Notes: generated by a model not told the origin, from the letters alone. DNA of 64,000 nucleotides from Pirellulales bacterium (GCA_020846145.1 JADLEL010000051.1:1-64000), one strand, 5' to 3'. Counted from the first letter of the stretch, positions 25,788 through 36,300 are shown. Numbers and translations are program-made.

Positions 25788-28700
25788 TTACGTCGAAATC
25801 GGCTCGGGCACGCGCCGCGATTCCGTTTCGGCTTGAGTCGTATTCTCGCTCGACCCCGTAGGGCCGCTAAACACCATGTAAAGCACGCGCAGCACCAGCA
25901 AACTCATCACCATCGCGCTGAAGATGCCGCCGATCACGACGGTGGCCAAGGGGCGTTGGACCTCGGCGCCCAGACCCTCGTTGAAGGCCATGGGCACGAA
26001 ACCGAGACTCGCCACGAGGGCCGTCATCAGCACCGGGCGCAAGCGGGTCATGGCGCCCTCCTCGACGGCCCGTTCGAGTTCCATGCCTCGGTTGCGCAAT
26101 TGGCGGATGCAGGACACCAGCAGCATGTCGTCGAGCACGGCCACGCCGGAAAGCGCGACGAATCCGACCGCGGCGGAGATCGAGAAGGGCATGTCCCGCA
26201 ACCAGAGGGCGAAGATGCCGCCGACCCAAGCGAACGGCACGGCGGTGAACACGCGCAGGGCGTCGATGAGATTGCGGTACGTCAGATACAGCAAGCCGAA
26301 AATCAGCGTCAAGGCCAAAGGCACGACGACCAACAGCCGTTGCCGCGCGCGCTCGTAATGCTCGAACTGTCCGCCCCACTCGACGCGATAGCGGCCGGGC
26401 GGCAATTGCACGCCGGCGGCCACTTTCCGCCGCGCCTCGGCCACGAAACCGACCATGTCCCGGCCGCGAACGTTCGCCGAGACCGTGATTCGACGCTGAT
26501 ACCACTCGCGTTTGATGGTGGAAGGCCCTTCGACGGATTCGATCGCCGCCAGGCGCGACAGCGGAATGCGCTGGCCGGAGGGGGCCGTAACTTGAACGGA
26601 GCCGATCGCTTCGGGACTCGCGCGCACGCTCTCCGGAAGACGGACGATCAAGGGAAAGCGCAACTGTCCGTCATAGACGTCGCCCAACCGCTTGCCGCCC
26701 AACGCCTCGACCAAGCCGAGCACGGCGTTGGCGGAAATGCCGCAGCGGGCAATCTCGTCTTGGTCGATGCGAATCTGCAGCACGGGCTGGCCCGTAACCT
26801 GTTCGGCGCTCACGTCGGCCGCGCCGGGGATCGATTTCAAAACGCGTTCGATTTCGGCGGCCTTTTTCGCGAGCGCGTCGAAGTCGTCGCCGTAGAGGAT
26901 GGCCGCCACGTCGGAGCGCACGCCGGAGATCATCTCATTCATCCGCATTTCGATGGGCTGCGTCATGGCGACGCGCTGGCCGGGCATGTCGCGGAGTTCT
27001 TTTTGAATCAAATCGGTCAATTCGTTTTGGGTTGCCGCGCGCTTCCACCGCTCGCGCGGCCGAAGCGCGATGAAGATGTCGGACAGTTCGACGCCCATCG
27101 GATCGGTCGCCACTTCGGCGGCGCCGATGCGGCTCCAGGCGTACAGAATTTCGTCGGGAAATGCCGCCAGCAGGGCCTTCTCCATCCGGGTGTTGTAACG
27201 GATCGACTCTTCGAGATCGATCCCCGCCAACCGCACGACGTTCACCACGATGGAGCCTTCGGAAAGCTTCGGAATGAATTCCGATCCCAGGTTCGGCGCA
27301 ATCATCCCGAAGGCGACCGCCAACAGCCCGACGGCGAATCCGAGCACCGCCGGCTTGTGATGCATCGTGAATCGCAGAACCGGTGCATAGAGCCGCTTCA
27401 AGAGGCGAAGCACGAGCGGCTCCCGTTCGTCGATTCGGCTGGGAAGCATCAAACTGGCGAGCACGGGCATCAAGGTCAGGGAGAGGACCATCGAGCCGGC
27501 CAGGGCGAAGATTACCGTCAAGGCCATCGGTCGAAAGAGCTTGCCTTCCACTCCCTCCAGCGCGAGGATGGGCAGATAGACGATCATGATAATAAGTTCG
27601 CCGAACATCGTCGGCTTGCGGACTTCGACGGCGGCGTCGCGGATGATTTGCAATCGGTCAGAAAAAGGGGACAGTCCCCATTTGCCGGAACGGCCCGGTG
27701 GGTGCTTCGCGCAAATGGGATTTATCCCCTTTTTCGCCTGGGCCAGGTGCCGCACGCAGTTTTCGACCACGACCACCGAACTATCGACGATCAGGCCGAA
27801 ATCGAGGGCGCCCAGGCTGAGCAGGCTGGCCGCGATGCCGAACTGCAGCATCCCGGAGAACGCGAACAGCATCGAGAGGGGAATCGCCAGCGCGACGATC
27901 AATCCGGCGCGGAGATTTCCGAGGAAGATAAACAGGACGGCGACGACGAGCAATCCGCCCTCGAACAGATTCTTTCGCACGGTGTCGATTACGCCGTCCA
28001 CCAGTTCCGTTCGGTCGTAAACTGTTTGGATCGTCACGCCCGGCGGCAGTGACGCCCGAATTTCTTGGAGTTTGCTTTTCAACGCCCAGGTAACTTCGTG
28101 GCTGTTTTCGCCCATCAGCATGAAGCCCAGGCCGAGAACGGCTTCGCCCCGGCCGTGGGCGGTTACCGCTCCGAGTCGGATTTCGCCGCCGGTTTGCACG
28201 TCGGACACGTCGCGGACGCGGATCGGTACGCCGTCTTCGGCGGTGATGACGATGTTCCCAATCTGCTCCAGGTCCGCCGTTCGGCCCTGGCCGTGGACCA
28301 GCAGCATCCGCGCGCCGACGCGGATGCTTCCGCCGCCGACGTTGCGATTGTTCTCCGCGACGGCCTCGGTAATCCGATCGAACGTTAGGCCGTGCTTGAT
28401 TAAGCGGTCGGGATCGATGCGGACCTGATACTGCTTCTCGTAGCCGCCCCAACCGTTCACTTCGGCCACGCCGGGGATCGACCGGAGTTGCGGCTTGACC
28501 ACCCAATCGTGAATGGTCCTTAGCTCGGAGAGTTTTTCGATGCGCTCATTCTCGGGCATTTTCGAGAAGTCGTAACCTTCGTAGGTCAGGACGTAATGGA
28601 AAACTTCCCCCAAGCCCGTCGAAACCGGTCCCATTTTCGGGCGTTCGATGCCCGCGGGGAGTTCCACCGCGCCGAGCCGCTCGAAGATTATCTGCCGTGC

Positions 28701-29015
28701 GAAGTAGATGTCGGTTCCGTCCTCGAAGGTAACGACCACTTGGGAGAGGCCGAATTTCGAGATCGAACGCACCATTTCCAAGCCCGGCAAACCGCTAATC
28801 GCCTGCTCGACCGGGAAGGTGATCTGCCGTTCGACCTCTTCGGGCGCGAGCGACGGGGCAATGGTGTTGACCTGAATTTGCACGGGGGTCGTGTCGGGGA
28901 AGGCGTCGATGTCGAGGCGTCCGAGCGAAAACGCGCCGACTGCGGCAAAGGCCAGCGCGATCGCCACGACCCGGAACCGATGCCGCAACGAGAGGTCGAT
29001 TATCCAATTGAGCAT
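25788..29015 (-). CDS. CusA/CzcA-type heavy-metal RND efflux pump with an in-frame palindrome insertion
   Basis: A 1075-aa inner-membrane proton-driven pump of the HME-RND class, exporting metal ions through a tripartite complex. It has the N-terminal helix (MLNWIIDLSLRHRFRVVAIA), DIDAFPDTTPVQIQVNT, and the TM4 region LGALDFGLIVDSSVVVVEN with the conserved charged residues. VRKPTMFGELIIMIVYLPIL is in the first half, and the matching second-half repeats follow (AAVGFVALSGVAVLDDMLL). Residues about 427-451, between VRHLAQA and RLQIIRDAA, are an insertion encoded by a palindrome (27661-27735); relatives normally have only a few residues there. The frame is kept. It lies 12 bp downstream of the adaptor gene, so the two are surely co-transcribed. 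Confidence 0.93.
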   Translation of the reverse strand: MLNWIIDLSLRHRFRVVAIALAFAAVGAFSLGRLDIDAFPDTTPVQIQVNTIAPSLAPEEVERQITFPVEQAISGLPGLEMVRSISKFGLSQVVVTFEDGTDIYFARQIIFERLGAVELPAGIERPKMGPVSTGLGEVFHYVLTYEGYDFSKMPENERIEKLSELRTIHDWVVKPQLRSIPGVAEVNGWGGYEKQYQVRIDPDRLIKHGLTFDRITEAVAENNRNVGGGSIRVGARMLLVHGQGRTADLEQIGNIVITAEDGVPIRVRDVSDVQTGGEIRLGAVTAHGRGEAVLGLGFMLMGENSHEVTWALKSKLQEIRASLPPGVTIQTVYDRTELVDGVIDTVRKNLFEGGLLVVAVLFIFLGNLRAGLIVALAIPLSMLFAFSGMLQFGIAASLLSLGALDFGLIVDSSVVVVENCVRHLAQAKKGINPICAKHPPGRSGKWGLSPFSDRLQIIRDAAVEVRKPTMFGELIIMIVYLPILALEGVEGKLFRPMALTVIFALAGSMVLSLTLMPVLASLMLPSRIDEREPLVLRLLKRLYAPVLRFTMHHKPAVLGFAVGLLAVAFGMIAPNLGSEFIPKLSEGSIVVNVVRLAGIDLEESIRYNTRMEKALLAAFPDEILYAWSRIGAAEVATDPMGVELSDIFIALRPRERWKRAATQNELTDLIQKELRDMPGQRVAMTQPIEMRMNEMISGVRSDVAAILYGDDFDALAKKAAEIERVLKSIPGAADVSAEQVTGQPVLQIRIDQDEIARCGISANAVLGLVEALGGKRLGDVYDGQLRFPLIVRLPESVRASPEAIGSVQVTAPSGQRIPLSRLAAIESVEGPSTIKREWYQRRITVSANVRGRDMVGFVAEARRKVAAGVQLPPGRYRVEWGGQFEHYERARQRLLVVVPLALTLIFGLLYLTYRNLIDALRVFTAVPFAWVGGIFALWLRDMPFSISAAVGFVALSGVAVLDDMLLVSCIRQLRNRGMELERAVEEGAMTRLRPVLMTALVASLGFVPMAFNEGLGAEVQRPLATVVIGGIFSAMVMSLLVLRVLYMVFSGPTGSSENTTQAETESRRVPEPIST
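27661..27735. repeat. Palindrome inserted in the RND pump coding frame
   Basis: Arms GAAAAAGGGGACAGTCCCCA... and ...TGGGATTTATCCCCTTTTT pair imperfectly across about 27 nt. GGGGACAGTCCCC is the core seen in the 201-bp element. It contributes about 25 codons to the cytoplasmic loop after TM4. Confidence 0.85.
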
Positions 29016-29027
29016 GGGAAGTCCTCG

Positions 29028-30689
29028 TTATTCCGCTGCGCAACAGCCTTCGCCAAGGTTGTTCTTCAGCAGTTCGGCCCTGAGCGCGTCGCTCCCCTTG
29101 GCGGCCACGACTTCGCCGGGGAGCAGGCCGGCGATGACCTCGGAATAATTCTTCCCCCGGATTCCCACTCGCACCGTGCGCACGTGAAACACCTTCAGGC
29201 TTTCCGGCTTGTCGAAGTAACTTTTGTCGCGGACGAACGCGATGCGGCAGCAACCATCCCCATGAATCGCTTCGTTGGGAACGGTGATCGCCTCGCGTTC
29301 CTCGCGCAGCACGATGCGGCCCGTTCCGAAGGTCTGGTTGCGAAGTAATCCCCCGGGATTGGACAGTTCGGCCCGAACGGCGACCATCCGCGTGTGTTGG
29401 TCGGCGGTAGTGCTGATCCAGACGAGAGTCCCGCCAACCTCCACGCGGCTTCCATCGGGCCGGAACTGAACCGGTTGTCCGAGAGCAAGTTTGTCGGCGT
29501 CTTCCGGCGGCACGTTCAAAGTGAGCCACATGCGGCTGGTGTCGGCCAGTTCGAACGCGATCCGCGCAGTGTCCACGACCTCGCCGGCGACGGCGTGCCG
29601 ATTGACGACGATCCCGTCCATCGGCGCTTTGAGCGGAAGCAGATTCGACGTCGTTTCGGCGTCATCGAACCGTGCGGCGAGCGGTTTGGGAAGGCCGAGC
29701 AATCGGAGATGTTGCGCAAAGTTTTGTTCGGGCAGCGCGCGCAATGCTTCGATATCCACCGGCAAGCCGAGATTCACGAGTGCCTGCTGAGCGTTCATCG
29801 AGCGAGCTTGCGCCAACACGAGATCGGCCTGTGCTTTTTCGAGTTGCCGACCGGAAACGACGCCGTCGGACGACGCCGGCAGGAGGCGATTTACGATCTT
29901 TCGCAGCAAGTTTTCCTCGGCCAAGGCTTGAATGAGTTCCGTCTTGGCCCGCCCGACCTCGGCCGTTTCGATCAATGCGAGGACTTCTCCCTTGCGGACC
30001 CGATCGCCGACATTCTTTTCGACGGACCATACGGTTCCCGGCAGGCGCGATGCAAGATTGGCGAAACGGGTTTGATCGTAAGTGATCTCGCCGTTGGCGG
30101 AGACCGAATCGACGAGCGGTCGGCGTGCGACCAACTCCACCTCGACTCCGGCCTTCCGCACCGCTTCCTGGGTAGCGAACTGGATCCGTCGCCGGTAATT
30201 CTTGCAAACGGCGTTGTTCTCCGGGCCGGGCGCCGACGCCAGCGCTCGCGCCGCCCGAGCGCGGTCCGCTTCGATGCCCTCCGTTGTCTGCTTCAGTTGC
30301 GCGGCTTCGGGATGGCACAGGGGGCAATCGTGAACGCCGTGCTCCTTGCACCAGCCGTAATCCTTGCCGCGGGGCAAGAGGCTCGGACGGCACTCGACGC
30401 ACTGCGATTCCGGCACGCCATGCTCTTCACACCATTCGTCCGGCAAGCCCGCGCCGCCGCCGGTCATGGTCGAGAACTTCGGCAGCTTCCAAGCGGAACA
30501 ATGCCCATAGAATCCGATGCCGGCGAGCGCGACGATGACCAGCACGGTCGGGAATTGCCCGATCGCGCGGTTCATGAGCATGAAGCCGCGGCGCGGCGGG
30601 GGCGTTTCCGCTTGCGGCGGTTGCTCCCGGCAATTCTCTTCACCGTCAAGCGGCCGAGAGGTTGGATGGTTTACGGTTACTTGATTCAT
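29028..30689 (-). CDS. CusB/HlyD-type periplasmic adaptor with N-terminal Cys/His metal modules
   Basis: A 553-aa membrane-fusion protein of the RND efflux complex. One membrane helix (FPTVLVIVALAGIGFYG) is at residues about 46-62. Two Cys/His modules follow (WCEEHGVPESQCVEC near 86-100, WCKEHGVHDCPLC near 112-125). The barrel-sandwich halves are marked by GEITYDQTRFANLASRLPGTV and LKAPMDGIVVNRHAVAGEVV, with a helical hairpin between them, followed by the beta-barrel (LTLNVPPEDADKL) and the membrane-proximal domain. The C-terminus, NLGEGCCAAE, adds a vicinal Cys pair. The extra thiol modules compared with E. coli CusB suggest metal capture in the periplasm. It precedes the pump gene by 12 bp. 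Confidence 0.92.
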   Translation of the reverse strand: MNQVTVNHPTSRPLDGEENCREQPPQAETPPPRRGFMLMNRAIGQFPTVLVIVALAGIGFYGHCSAWKLPKFSTMTGGGAGLPDEWCEEHGVPESQCVECRPSLLPRGKDYGWCKEHGVHDCPLCHPEAAQLKQTTEGIEADRARAARALASAPGPENNAVCKNYRRRIQFATQEAVRKAGVEVELVARRPLVDSVSANGEITYDQTRFANLASRLPGTVWSVEKNVGDRVRKGEVLALIETAEVGRAKTELIQALAEENLLRKIVNRLLPASSDGVVSGRQLEKAQADLVLAQARSMNAQQALVNLGLPVDIEALRALPEQNFAQHLRLLGLPKPLAARFDDAETTSNLLPLKAPMDGIVVNRHAVAGEVVDTARIAFELADTSRMWLTLNVPPEDADKLALGQPVQFRPDGSRVEVGGTLVWISTTADQHTRMVAVRAELSNPGGLLRNQTFGTGRIVLREEREAITVPNEAIHGDGCCRIAFVRDKSYFDKPESLKVFHVRTVRVGIRGKNYSEVIAGLLPGEVVAAKGSDALRAELLKNNLGEGCCAAE

Positions 30690-30786
30690 CGGAATACTCC
30701 TCTAGATTTTGCGGCGCAAGCGAGATGCCAAATGGTCGATGAACGTTGCAGCAACCAAGTAGCCGGGCGAGCAATTCCTGAAAGAA

Positions 30787-31236
30787 TCAAATGAGAAGCG
30801 ATGCGATGAGCGCGCGGACTTCCCTTCCGGAATCGGCCGTGGGAAAGTGACAAGCATCGCGGAGGGGGAAGAAACTTCGTCCGAAGATCGGCGGCTGCCC
30901 GGCGAATTCAATGGCGTCGGGCGCGGCGAAATAGACATTCTCGCAATCGGCGTCGGCCGCAACCACATGCCGATCCATGACTGCGCCGCGGCAAAGGCAC
31001 GTGCCGCTTTCCTGCCGCGAGTCGGATTTGCCGGGACCGTTTGTATCGTCGCCGGGAGCCGAACGCGAGCAACAACCGCAGCCGGAATGCTTGCGAAGCG
31101 CTGAAGTTCCACGACCTGCCGCCGCCGCTTCCGACATGCAGAGGTACGGACAGATCAGCATCGTGGCCGCAACTAAATGAACGGTAGCCACTCGGAGCGA
31201 CACGGGAATGTCTCGCGGAAATTGGGGTGCTTGCAC
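30787..31236 (-). CDS. Cys-rich exported protein at the head of the metal-efflux operon
   Basis: A 149-aa product of unknown family. A hydrophobic segment (VATVHLVAATMLICPYLCM, residues about 15-35) looks like a signal peptide or anchor. It is followed by a Cys cluster, SGCGCCSR, and then GTCLCRGAV. The rest, ending FPLRDACHFPTADSGREVRA, has no domain I know. It is co-directional with the adaptor, pump and lipoprotein genes and lies 97 bp upstream of them, so it is probably the first gene of the operon. The cysteine pattern fits metal binding or sensing, which is inference from context. Confidence 0.65.
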   Translation of the reverse strand: MQAPQFPRDIPVSLRVATVHLVAATMLICPYLCMSEAAAAGRGTSALRKHSGCGCCSRSAPGDDTNGPGKSDSRQESGTCLCRGAVMDRHVVAADADCENVYFAAPDAIEFAGQPPIFGRSFFPLRDACHFPTADSGREVRALIASLLI

Positions 31237-31339
31237 GACGGAAAAACAGCGCCTACGAACGATTATAGCATCTCAGGGTATGCTCGGCAAGCATGGAACG
31301 ATTCCGCACCGCATTGCCGACTGGCGATGAGCGCGCTTT

Positions 31340-32908
31340 TCACCATTTTTCCTCGTATTTCGTCCAGAGCAGATCGCCCAGGTTCCAGTAAGCTTGCGTG
31401 GCCTCGATGCAGGCCTCGCGGGTTTTTTGGGTCAGGAATTCGCGGGCTTTTTGCGGATCTTGCGCATGAAGCTCGCGGGCGCGGGCTTCGATTTCCTTTT
31501 GGCCGGCAAGCAGCTTTTCTTGCATGGGATTGCGGATTCCCGCCACGTCGTTGCGCATGTCGCCCCAGCGGTGCGCGGCCAGCTTGGCGACGCGGTTGAA
31601 GGCCCAAAAGGCCGCCCGGCGGCTGAAGCCCGTCGCGCGAGCGTCGGTTTCGAAGTCGTCGGGTAGATCGGTGATGCCGGCGTAGAGGGGCACGTAAGTG
31701 GTAGTCGCGGGGTTGGCGTAGCCCAGCCAGACCACGCCGCCCACCGCATCGGGAAGGGAGGCCCGCACTTGGATCACGGTCGCGTAAGAGCAAAAACCCT
31801 TGGCGATGGTCCGTTCGCCGCGCGGTCCCCAACCGCCGTTGATTTTGAAGAGCTTCATCATGTCGAAGGGCATGAAGGGATTGGCCAGCGGGCTTTTGAT
31901 CGTTTTTCCGGCGTCATCGACCACCGTGAGATTCTTGGTCATGTCGAATTCGGTGTCTTCGAAGGTGTCGCGGAAGAGTTCCATGACTTTTTCCGGCGTA
32001 ACGGGGTTTTCCGGCTTCACGGAAAAAGGCAGCACGTTGCTGTTGGGCTGCAAGTGCAGCGCGGGGGCCAGCAGATCGAGCACCCGCCACTCCCGCCGCG
32101 TCATGCAGAAATCGGTGCGGCTTTCGGGATGATAGGCTTCGTAGAATCGGAAGGGCCGGCCGCTCTTGGGATTCCAGTATCCCTTTTCTTCGGCGAGTTT
32201 CGTCACGTTGGCGGAGGCCATGAAGAAGTCGGGCTTGGAGAGGTCGATTTCGCCGATCCGCGAACCGTTGGCGAAGATCGAGACGTGATCGTCGGGCACG
32301 CGCTGCGCGGCCCAGGCGCCGCCCACGGCGTCTTTTCCCGGTCCCACGATTTCCATGAGCCACACTTCTTGCGGATCGGCGATGGTGAGCGCCTCGCCCA
32401 TGTCGGCCCAGCCGTATTGCTCGATGAGTTGGCCGGCGATTTGGATCGCCTCGCGCGCGGTCTTCGCCCGTTCGAGCAAAAGCCGCGTCAAGGTTTCGCA
32501 GTAGATCAGGCCCTTTTCGCTCGTCATTTCCTTGCGGCCGACGAACGTCGATTCGCCGATGGCCAATTGCCGTTCGTTCATGCAAGCGTAAGCGGGGGCG
32601 ATATAGCCGTAGGTCTCGGCCGTTTGGGGAATTTTTCCGCCGGCCGGCCCCCACGCGAACTGCGGCATCGGCCCGGTCGCATCTTCGCGGCGTTTGGGTA
32701 AAAACCGCTCCGCGCCGGGTTCGTGCTTCATCCCTGGAACCACTTCAATTCGTGTGCTGTAGCGCGTGCCGTCGCAGGTATGCGAGGTCATCACCGAGCC
32801 GTCGGACGAGGCCTTGCGGCCGACCATGATCGAGGTGCAGGAATCGGCGGGCTGCGCGGAGAACAGAAAAATAACGATACAGGCGGCGCGAATCGGGGAT
32901 TTCGGCAT
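31340..32908 (-). CDS. Exported peptidase family C69 (dipeptidase, N-terminal-nucleophile type)
   Basis: A 522-aa enzyme of the C69/U34 dipeptidase family, which cleaves dipeptides with an N-terminal cysteine nucleophile. The start at 32908 (MPKSPIRAACIVIFLF) has GAGGAA seven bases upstream and gives a signal peptide whose cleavage before Cys would expose the nucleophile in DSCTSIMVG. Family landmarks follow: SVMTSHTCDGT, NERQLAIGESTFVGRKE and ADPQEVWLMEIVGPGKD. A TATAAT box on this strand lies at 32986-32991. It is a monocistronic gene between the efflux operon and the GH116 gene. A periplasmic peptide-recycling role is inferred. Confidence 0.88.
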   Translation of the reverse strand: MPKSPIRAACIVIFLFSAQPADSCTSIMVGRKASSDGSVMTSHTCDGTRYSTRIEVVPGMKHEPGAERFLPKRREDATGPMPQFAWGPAGGKIPQTAETYGYIAPAYACMNERQLAIGESTFVGRKEMTSEKGLIYCETLTRLLLERAKTAREAIQIAGQLIEQYGWADMGEALTIADPQEVWLMEIVGPGKDAVGGAWAAQRVPDDHVSIFANGSRIGEIDLSKPDFFMASANVTKLAEEKGYWNPKSGRPFRFYEAYHPESRTDFCMTRREWRVLDLLAPALHLQPNSNVLPFSVKPENPVTPEKVMELFRDTFEDTEFDMTKNLTVVDDAGKTIKSPLANPFMPFDMMKLFKINGGWGPRGERTIAKGFCSYATVIQVRASLPDAVGGVVWLGYANPATTTYVPLYAGITDLPDDFETDARATGFSRRAAFWAFNRVAKLAAHRWGDMRNDVAGIRNPMQEKLLAGQKEIEARARELHAQDPQKAREFLTQKTREACIEATQAYWNLGDLLWTKYEEKW

Positions 32909-33093
32909 GTCTGGATTCCTCGGCGGCGTGAATTGTTGGTTCAATGGAAAAAGAGCGTTCTCGGACCGGTTCCTTCGCAGGTTCCATTATAATCGAAGAA
33001 ATGCCGGAATTAAAGCGAAATCCGCGCTTTGAATTTCGCCAGGGGGACACGCTCGATCGCGTGATTAGAGTGCAATTTCGTTCAGTTACGCCA

Positions 33094-33215
33094 TTTAGCC
33101 CCCGGTGAATACACCGGGGGCGAGTTGCGGGAAAGATTCGGGATGCATGAGTTTTGGGAAATTCAGGGGTTTGTTTGCGGCACCATGCCCCCCGTGTATT
33201 CACGGGGGGCTAAAT
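33094..33215. repeat. Pair of facing TTTAGCCCCC hairpins
   Basis: ATTTAGCCCCCGGTG-AATA-CACCGGGGGC at the left and its near-complement GCCCCCCGTG-TATT-CACGGGGGGCTAAAT at the right. Each half is a strong hairpin, and the two halves are inverted to each other across about 65 nt. They share the TTTAGCCC end with the elements at 19, 3699 and 45021. The 462-bp divergent gap holds no gene; a TATAAT at 33279-33284 may serve the GH116 gene. Confidence 0.85.
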
Positions 33216-33370
33216 CGTGCTGAATGACTCGTGAAAGCTCCTCTCGTCCCCTGACTGGCGAGACGGTCGGCGGTGGATTATAATCGTTGCATCGGATGCT
33301 GGGGAGCGAGGGTAGTTCAAGCCCCCTCAATTTGACGAAACCGGCGACTTTTATTCAAGGAACCCTGCAC

Positions 33371-36300
33371 ATGTCTTGCAAACCCACTCGACGCGAATTC
33401 ATTCAACTGACGGGCGCGGCCTCGGTCCTCTTGGCGGCGGGCAGCAACATGGAGGCGATGGCCGGCCCCTTCGAGCCGAAAGACATCGCCGATCATTTCG
33501 TGCCCGTCGATAAAAAGCTCAAGCCCGAGTGGATCAAAAAAATGTTCGAGAAAGGGGAGCGGACATGGTATTCCGGCAGCGACCTCTCGACGATCGGCAT
33601 GCCCATCTGCGGGATCACCACCGGCCAACTCTATTTGACCGGCGACGGGCGACTGGCGCACTGGGATATTTTCAACATGACGCGCGGGGCCAATCGGGCC
33701 TACGAAGCGGGCCGCCGGATGACTTTCCCCGTGAAGCAGGGATTTGCCGTGCAGGTCGAAGCGGGCGGAAAAGCCGCGATACGGACGCTCGATGCCGAGG
33801 GATTTCCGGGAGTCCGTTTTTGCGGCGAGTATCCGCTGGGCTTCGTCGAGTACAAAGACGAGTCGCTGCCGGTTTCCATCGCTCTGGAGGCCTTTTCGCC
33901 GTTTATCCCCTTGAACGCCGCCGACTCGGCGCTGCCGATGACGGTCCTGCAATTCACCGTGAAGAACACGTCTTCGGCGCCGCTGGAAGTCGGGCTGGCC
34001 GGCTGGCTGCAGAACGCCGTGAGTTCGATCAACGGCGACGTGATGCTCGGCAAGCGCGTCAACCGCGCCGTGCGGAAGGACGGTCTGAGCCTGATCGAAA
34101 GCATCGCCGTCGCCAGCGCGCCGCCGAAGAGCACGCGCGAGCCGATCGTGCTGGCCGATTTCGAGGGGGACGATTACGGCAAGTGGACGGTTCAAGGAAA
34201 TGCCTTTGGCGACAAGCCCGCCCGGGGAACGCTCCCCGGCCAGCAGCCCGTCACCGGTTTTCAAGGCCGGGGATTGGCGAACTCGTATCTCGACGGGGAC
34301 GGTTCGCGAGGCAAGTTGACCTCGCCGAAGTTCAAGATCGAGCGGCCATTCATCAATTTTCTGATTGGCGGCGGGAATCGCAAGGGGACGCGCATCAACC
34401 TTCTGGTTGGCGGCAACGTGGTCCGCACGAAGACCGGCCGCGACGATGAGCGGCTGCTTTGGACGAGTTGGAACGTCCGCGATTACGAAGGACAAGAAGC
34501 GCAGATCGAGATCCTCGATCGGCAAGCGGGCAGTTGGGGGCACATCAACGTCGATCAGATCGAGATGGCCGACGTGCCGCGGAGCAGCGCGTCCGGCGCG
34601 CCGGAAAAACTGCCCGATTTCGGCTCGATGGCCCTCGCCATGCTTGGCCGGGGAGAAGAAATCATTCTGCGGCCCTCGCTGCCCGAGGAAAAAATAGCCG
34701 AGTCGCTGCTGGATGCCCCTCCCGCCCGCATCCCGGCGGAGGCCGAATCCTCGATCGAAAAATTGTTGATCGGCGGCCTGGGCAAGCGGATCAAACTCGC
34801 GGCCGGCCAGGAGGAGAAAGTAACGTTCTTCGTGACGTGGCATTTCCCCAATCGGGAGCAGCACGGCAACTTCTATACAAACCGATTCTCCAGCGCGGCG
34901 GCGGTCGCCGAGTATGCGGCCAAGAATTTGGACCGGCTGCAAGGTGAAACGCATCTCTGGCACAAGACCTGGTACGATTCCACGCTGCCCTACTGGCTGT
35001 TGGACCGGTTGTTCTCCACGACCTCGATTTTGGCCACCGGCACTTGCCAGTGGTGGGCCAACGGGCGGTTCTGGGCCTGGGAAGGCGTGGCCTGCTGCGC
35101 CGGCACCTGCGGCCACGTCTGGAACTACGAGCACGCCATGGCCCGGCTGTTCCCCGAGTTGGAACGCTCGGTCCGCGAAATGCAGGATTACGATCCCAAG
35201 GCGGGATTCGTGGAAGCGACGGGCGAGATTCACTTCCGCGGCGAGAGCGCTAGGCTTTGGGCGGGCGATTCCCAGCCCGGCTACGTGCTGAAAGCCTACC
35301 GCGAACACCAGATGTCGTCCGACAGCGAGTTCCTTAAAAAGCTCTGGCAGCGGATTCGCAAATCGATGGAGTTCATGATCCTCCAGGACGGCGACGGCGA
35401 CGGGCTAGTCGAGGGACAGCAGCACAATACTTACGACATCAACTTCTTCGGCCCCAACACGATGGTCGGTTCGCTCTATCTGGCCGCGCTCCGTGCGGCG
35501 GCGGCGATGGCCCGCGAGGTGGGCGACCTTCCCTTCGCCGAGCAATGCGAAAAGATATATCAAAGCGGCCGGGAAAAAACCGTCGCGGAGCTTTTCAACG
35601 GCGAGTATTTCATCCAGAAGGTCGATTTGGGCAAGTATCCCATGCATCAGTACGGCGAGGGATGCCTAGCCGATCAGCTCTTCGGCGAAGGTTGGGCGCG
35701 CCAAGTCGGATTCGAGCACATTTATCCCGCCGATAAAGTCCGCTCGGCGCTGAAGGCGATTTGGATTTATAACTGGGCGCCGGACGTCGCGCCGCAGAAC
35801 AAGGCCCATCCGCCGCAGCGCTGGTTCGCCCGGCCCGGCGAAGCGGGGCTGTTCACCTGCACTTGGCCGAAGAGCAAACACCTCGGACCCAAGAGCGTGT
35901 TGTACCGCGACGAGGTGTGGACCGGCATCGAATACCAGGTGGCGGGGAATATGGCCTGGGAAGGAATGCTGACCGAGGCGCTGGCGATCTGCCGCGCCGT
36001 ACACGAACGCTATCATCCTTCCAAATACAATCCCTGGAACGAAATCGAATGCGGCGACCATTACTCCCGGGCGATGGCCAGCTACGGCGTGTTCCTCGCG
36101 TTGAGCGGCTACGAGTATTTCGGTCCCAAGCGGCAACTGGGTTTCGCCCCGAAGATTACGCCCGAGGATTTCCGTGGAGCATTTACGACGGCGGAAGGCT
36201 GGGGCACTTTCGCCCAAAAGCGCGCCGGCGGCGTGCAAACCGAGCGGATCGAGGTCCGCTGGGGCAAATTGCCGCTCAAGACGCTGCGATTCGAGTTGCC

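Noticed and set aside
25554-28052. 832-aa plus-strand ORF antisense to the RND pump
   Set aside because: It is a shadow of a GC-rich gene on the other strand. The translation is Arg/His/Gln-rich with no domain, and the minus-strand frame has full CusA motifs.
33317-35308. 663-aa minus ORF opposite the GH116 gene
   Set aside because: Antisense shadow, rich in Arg, Ala and Gly, without a ribosome binding site or recognisable motif.
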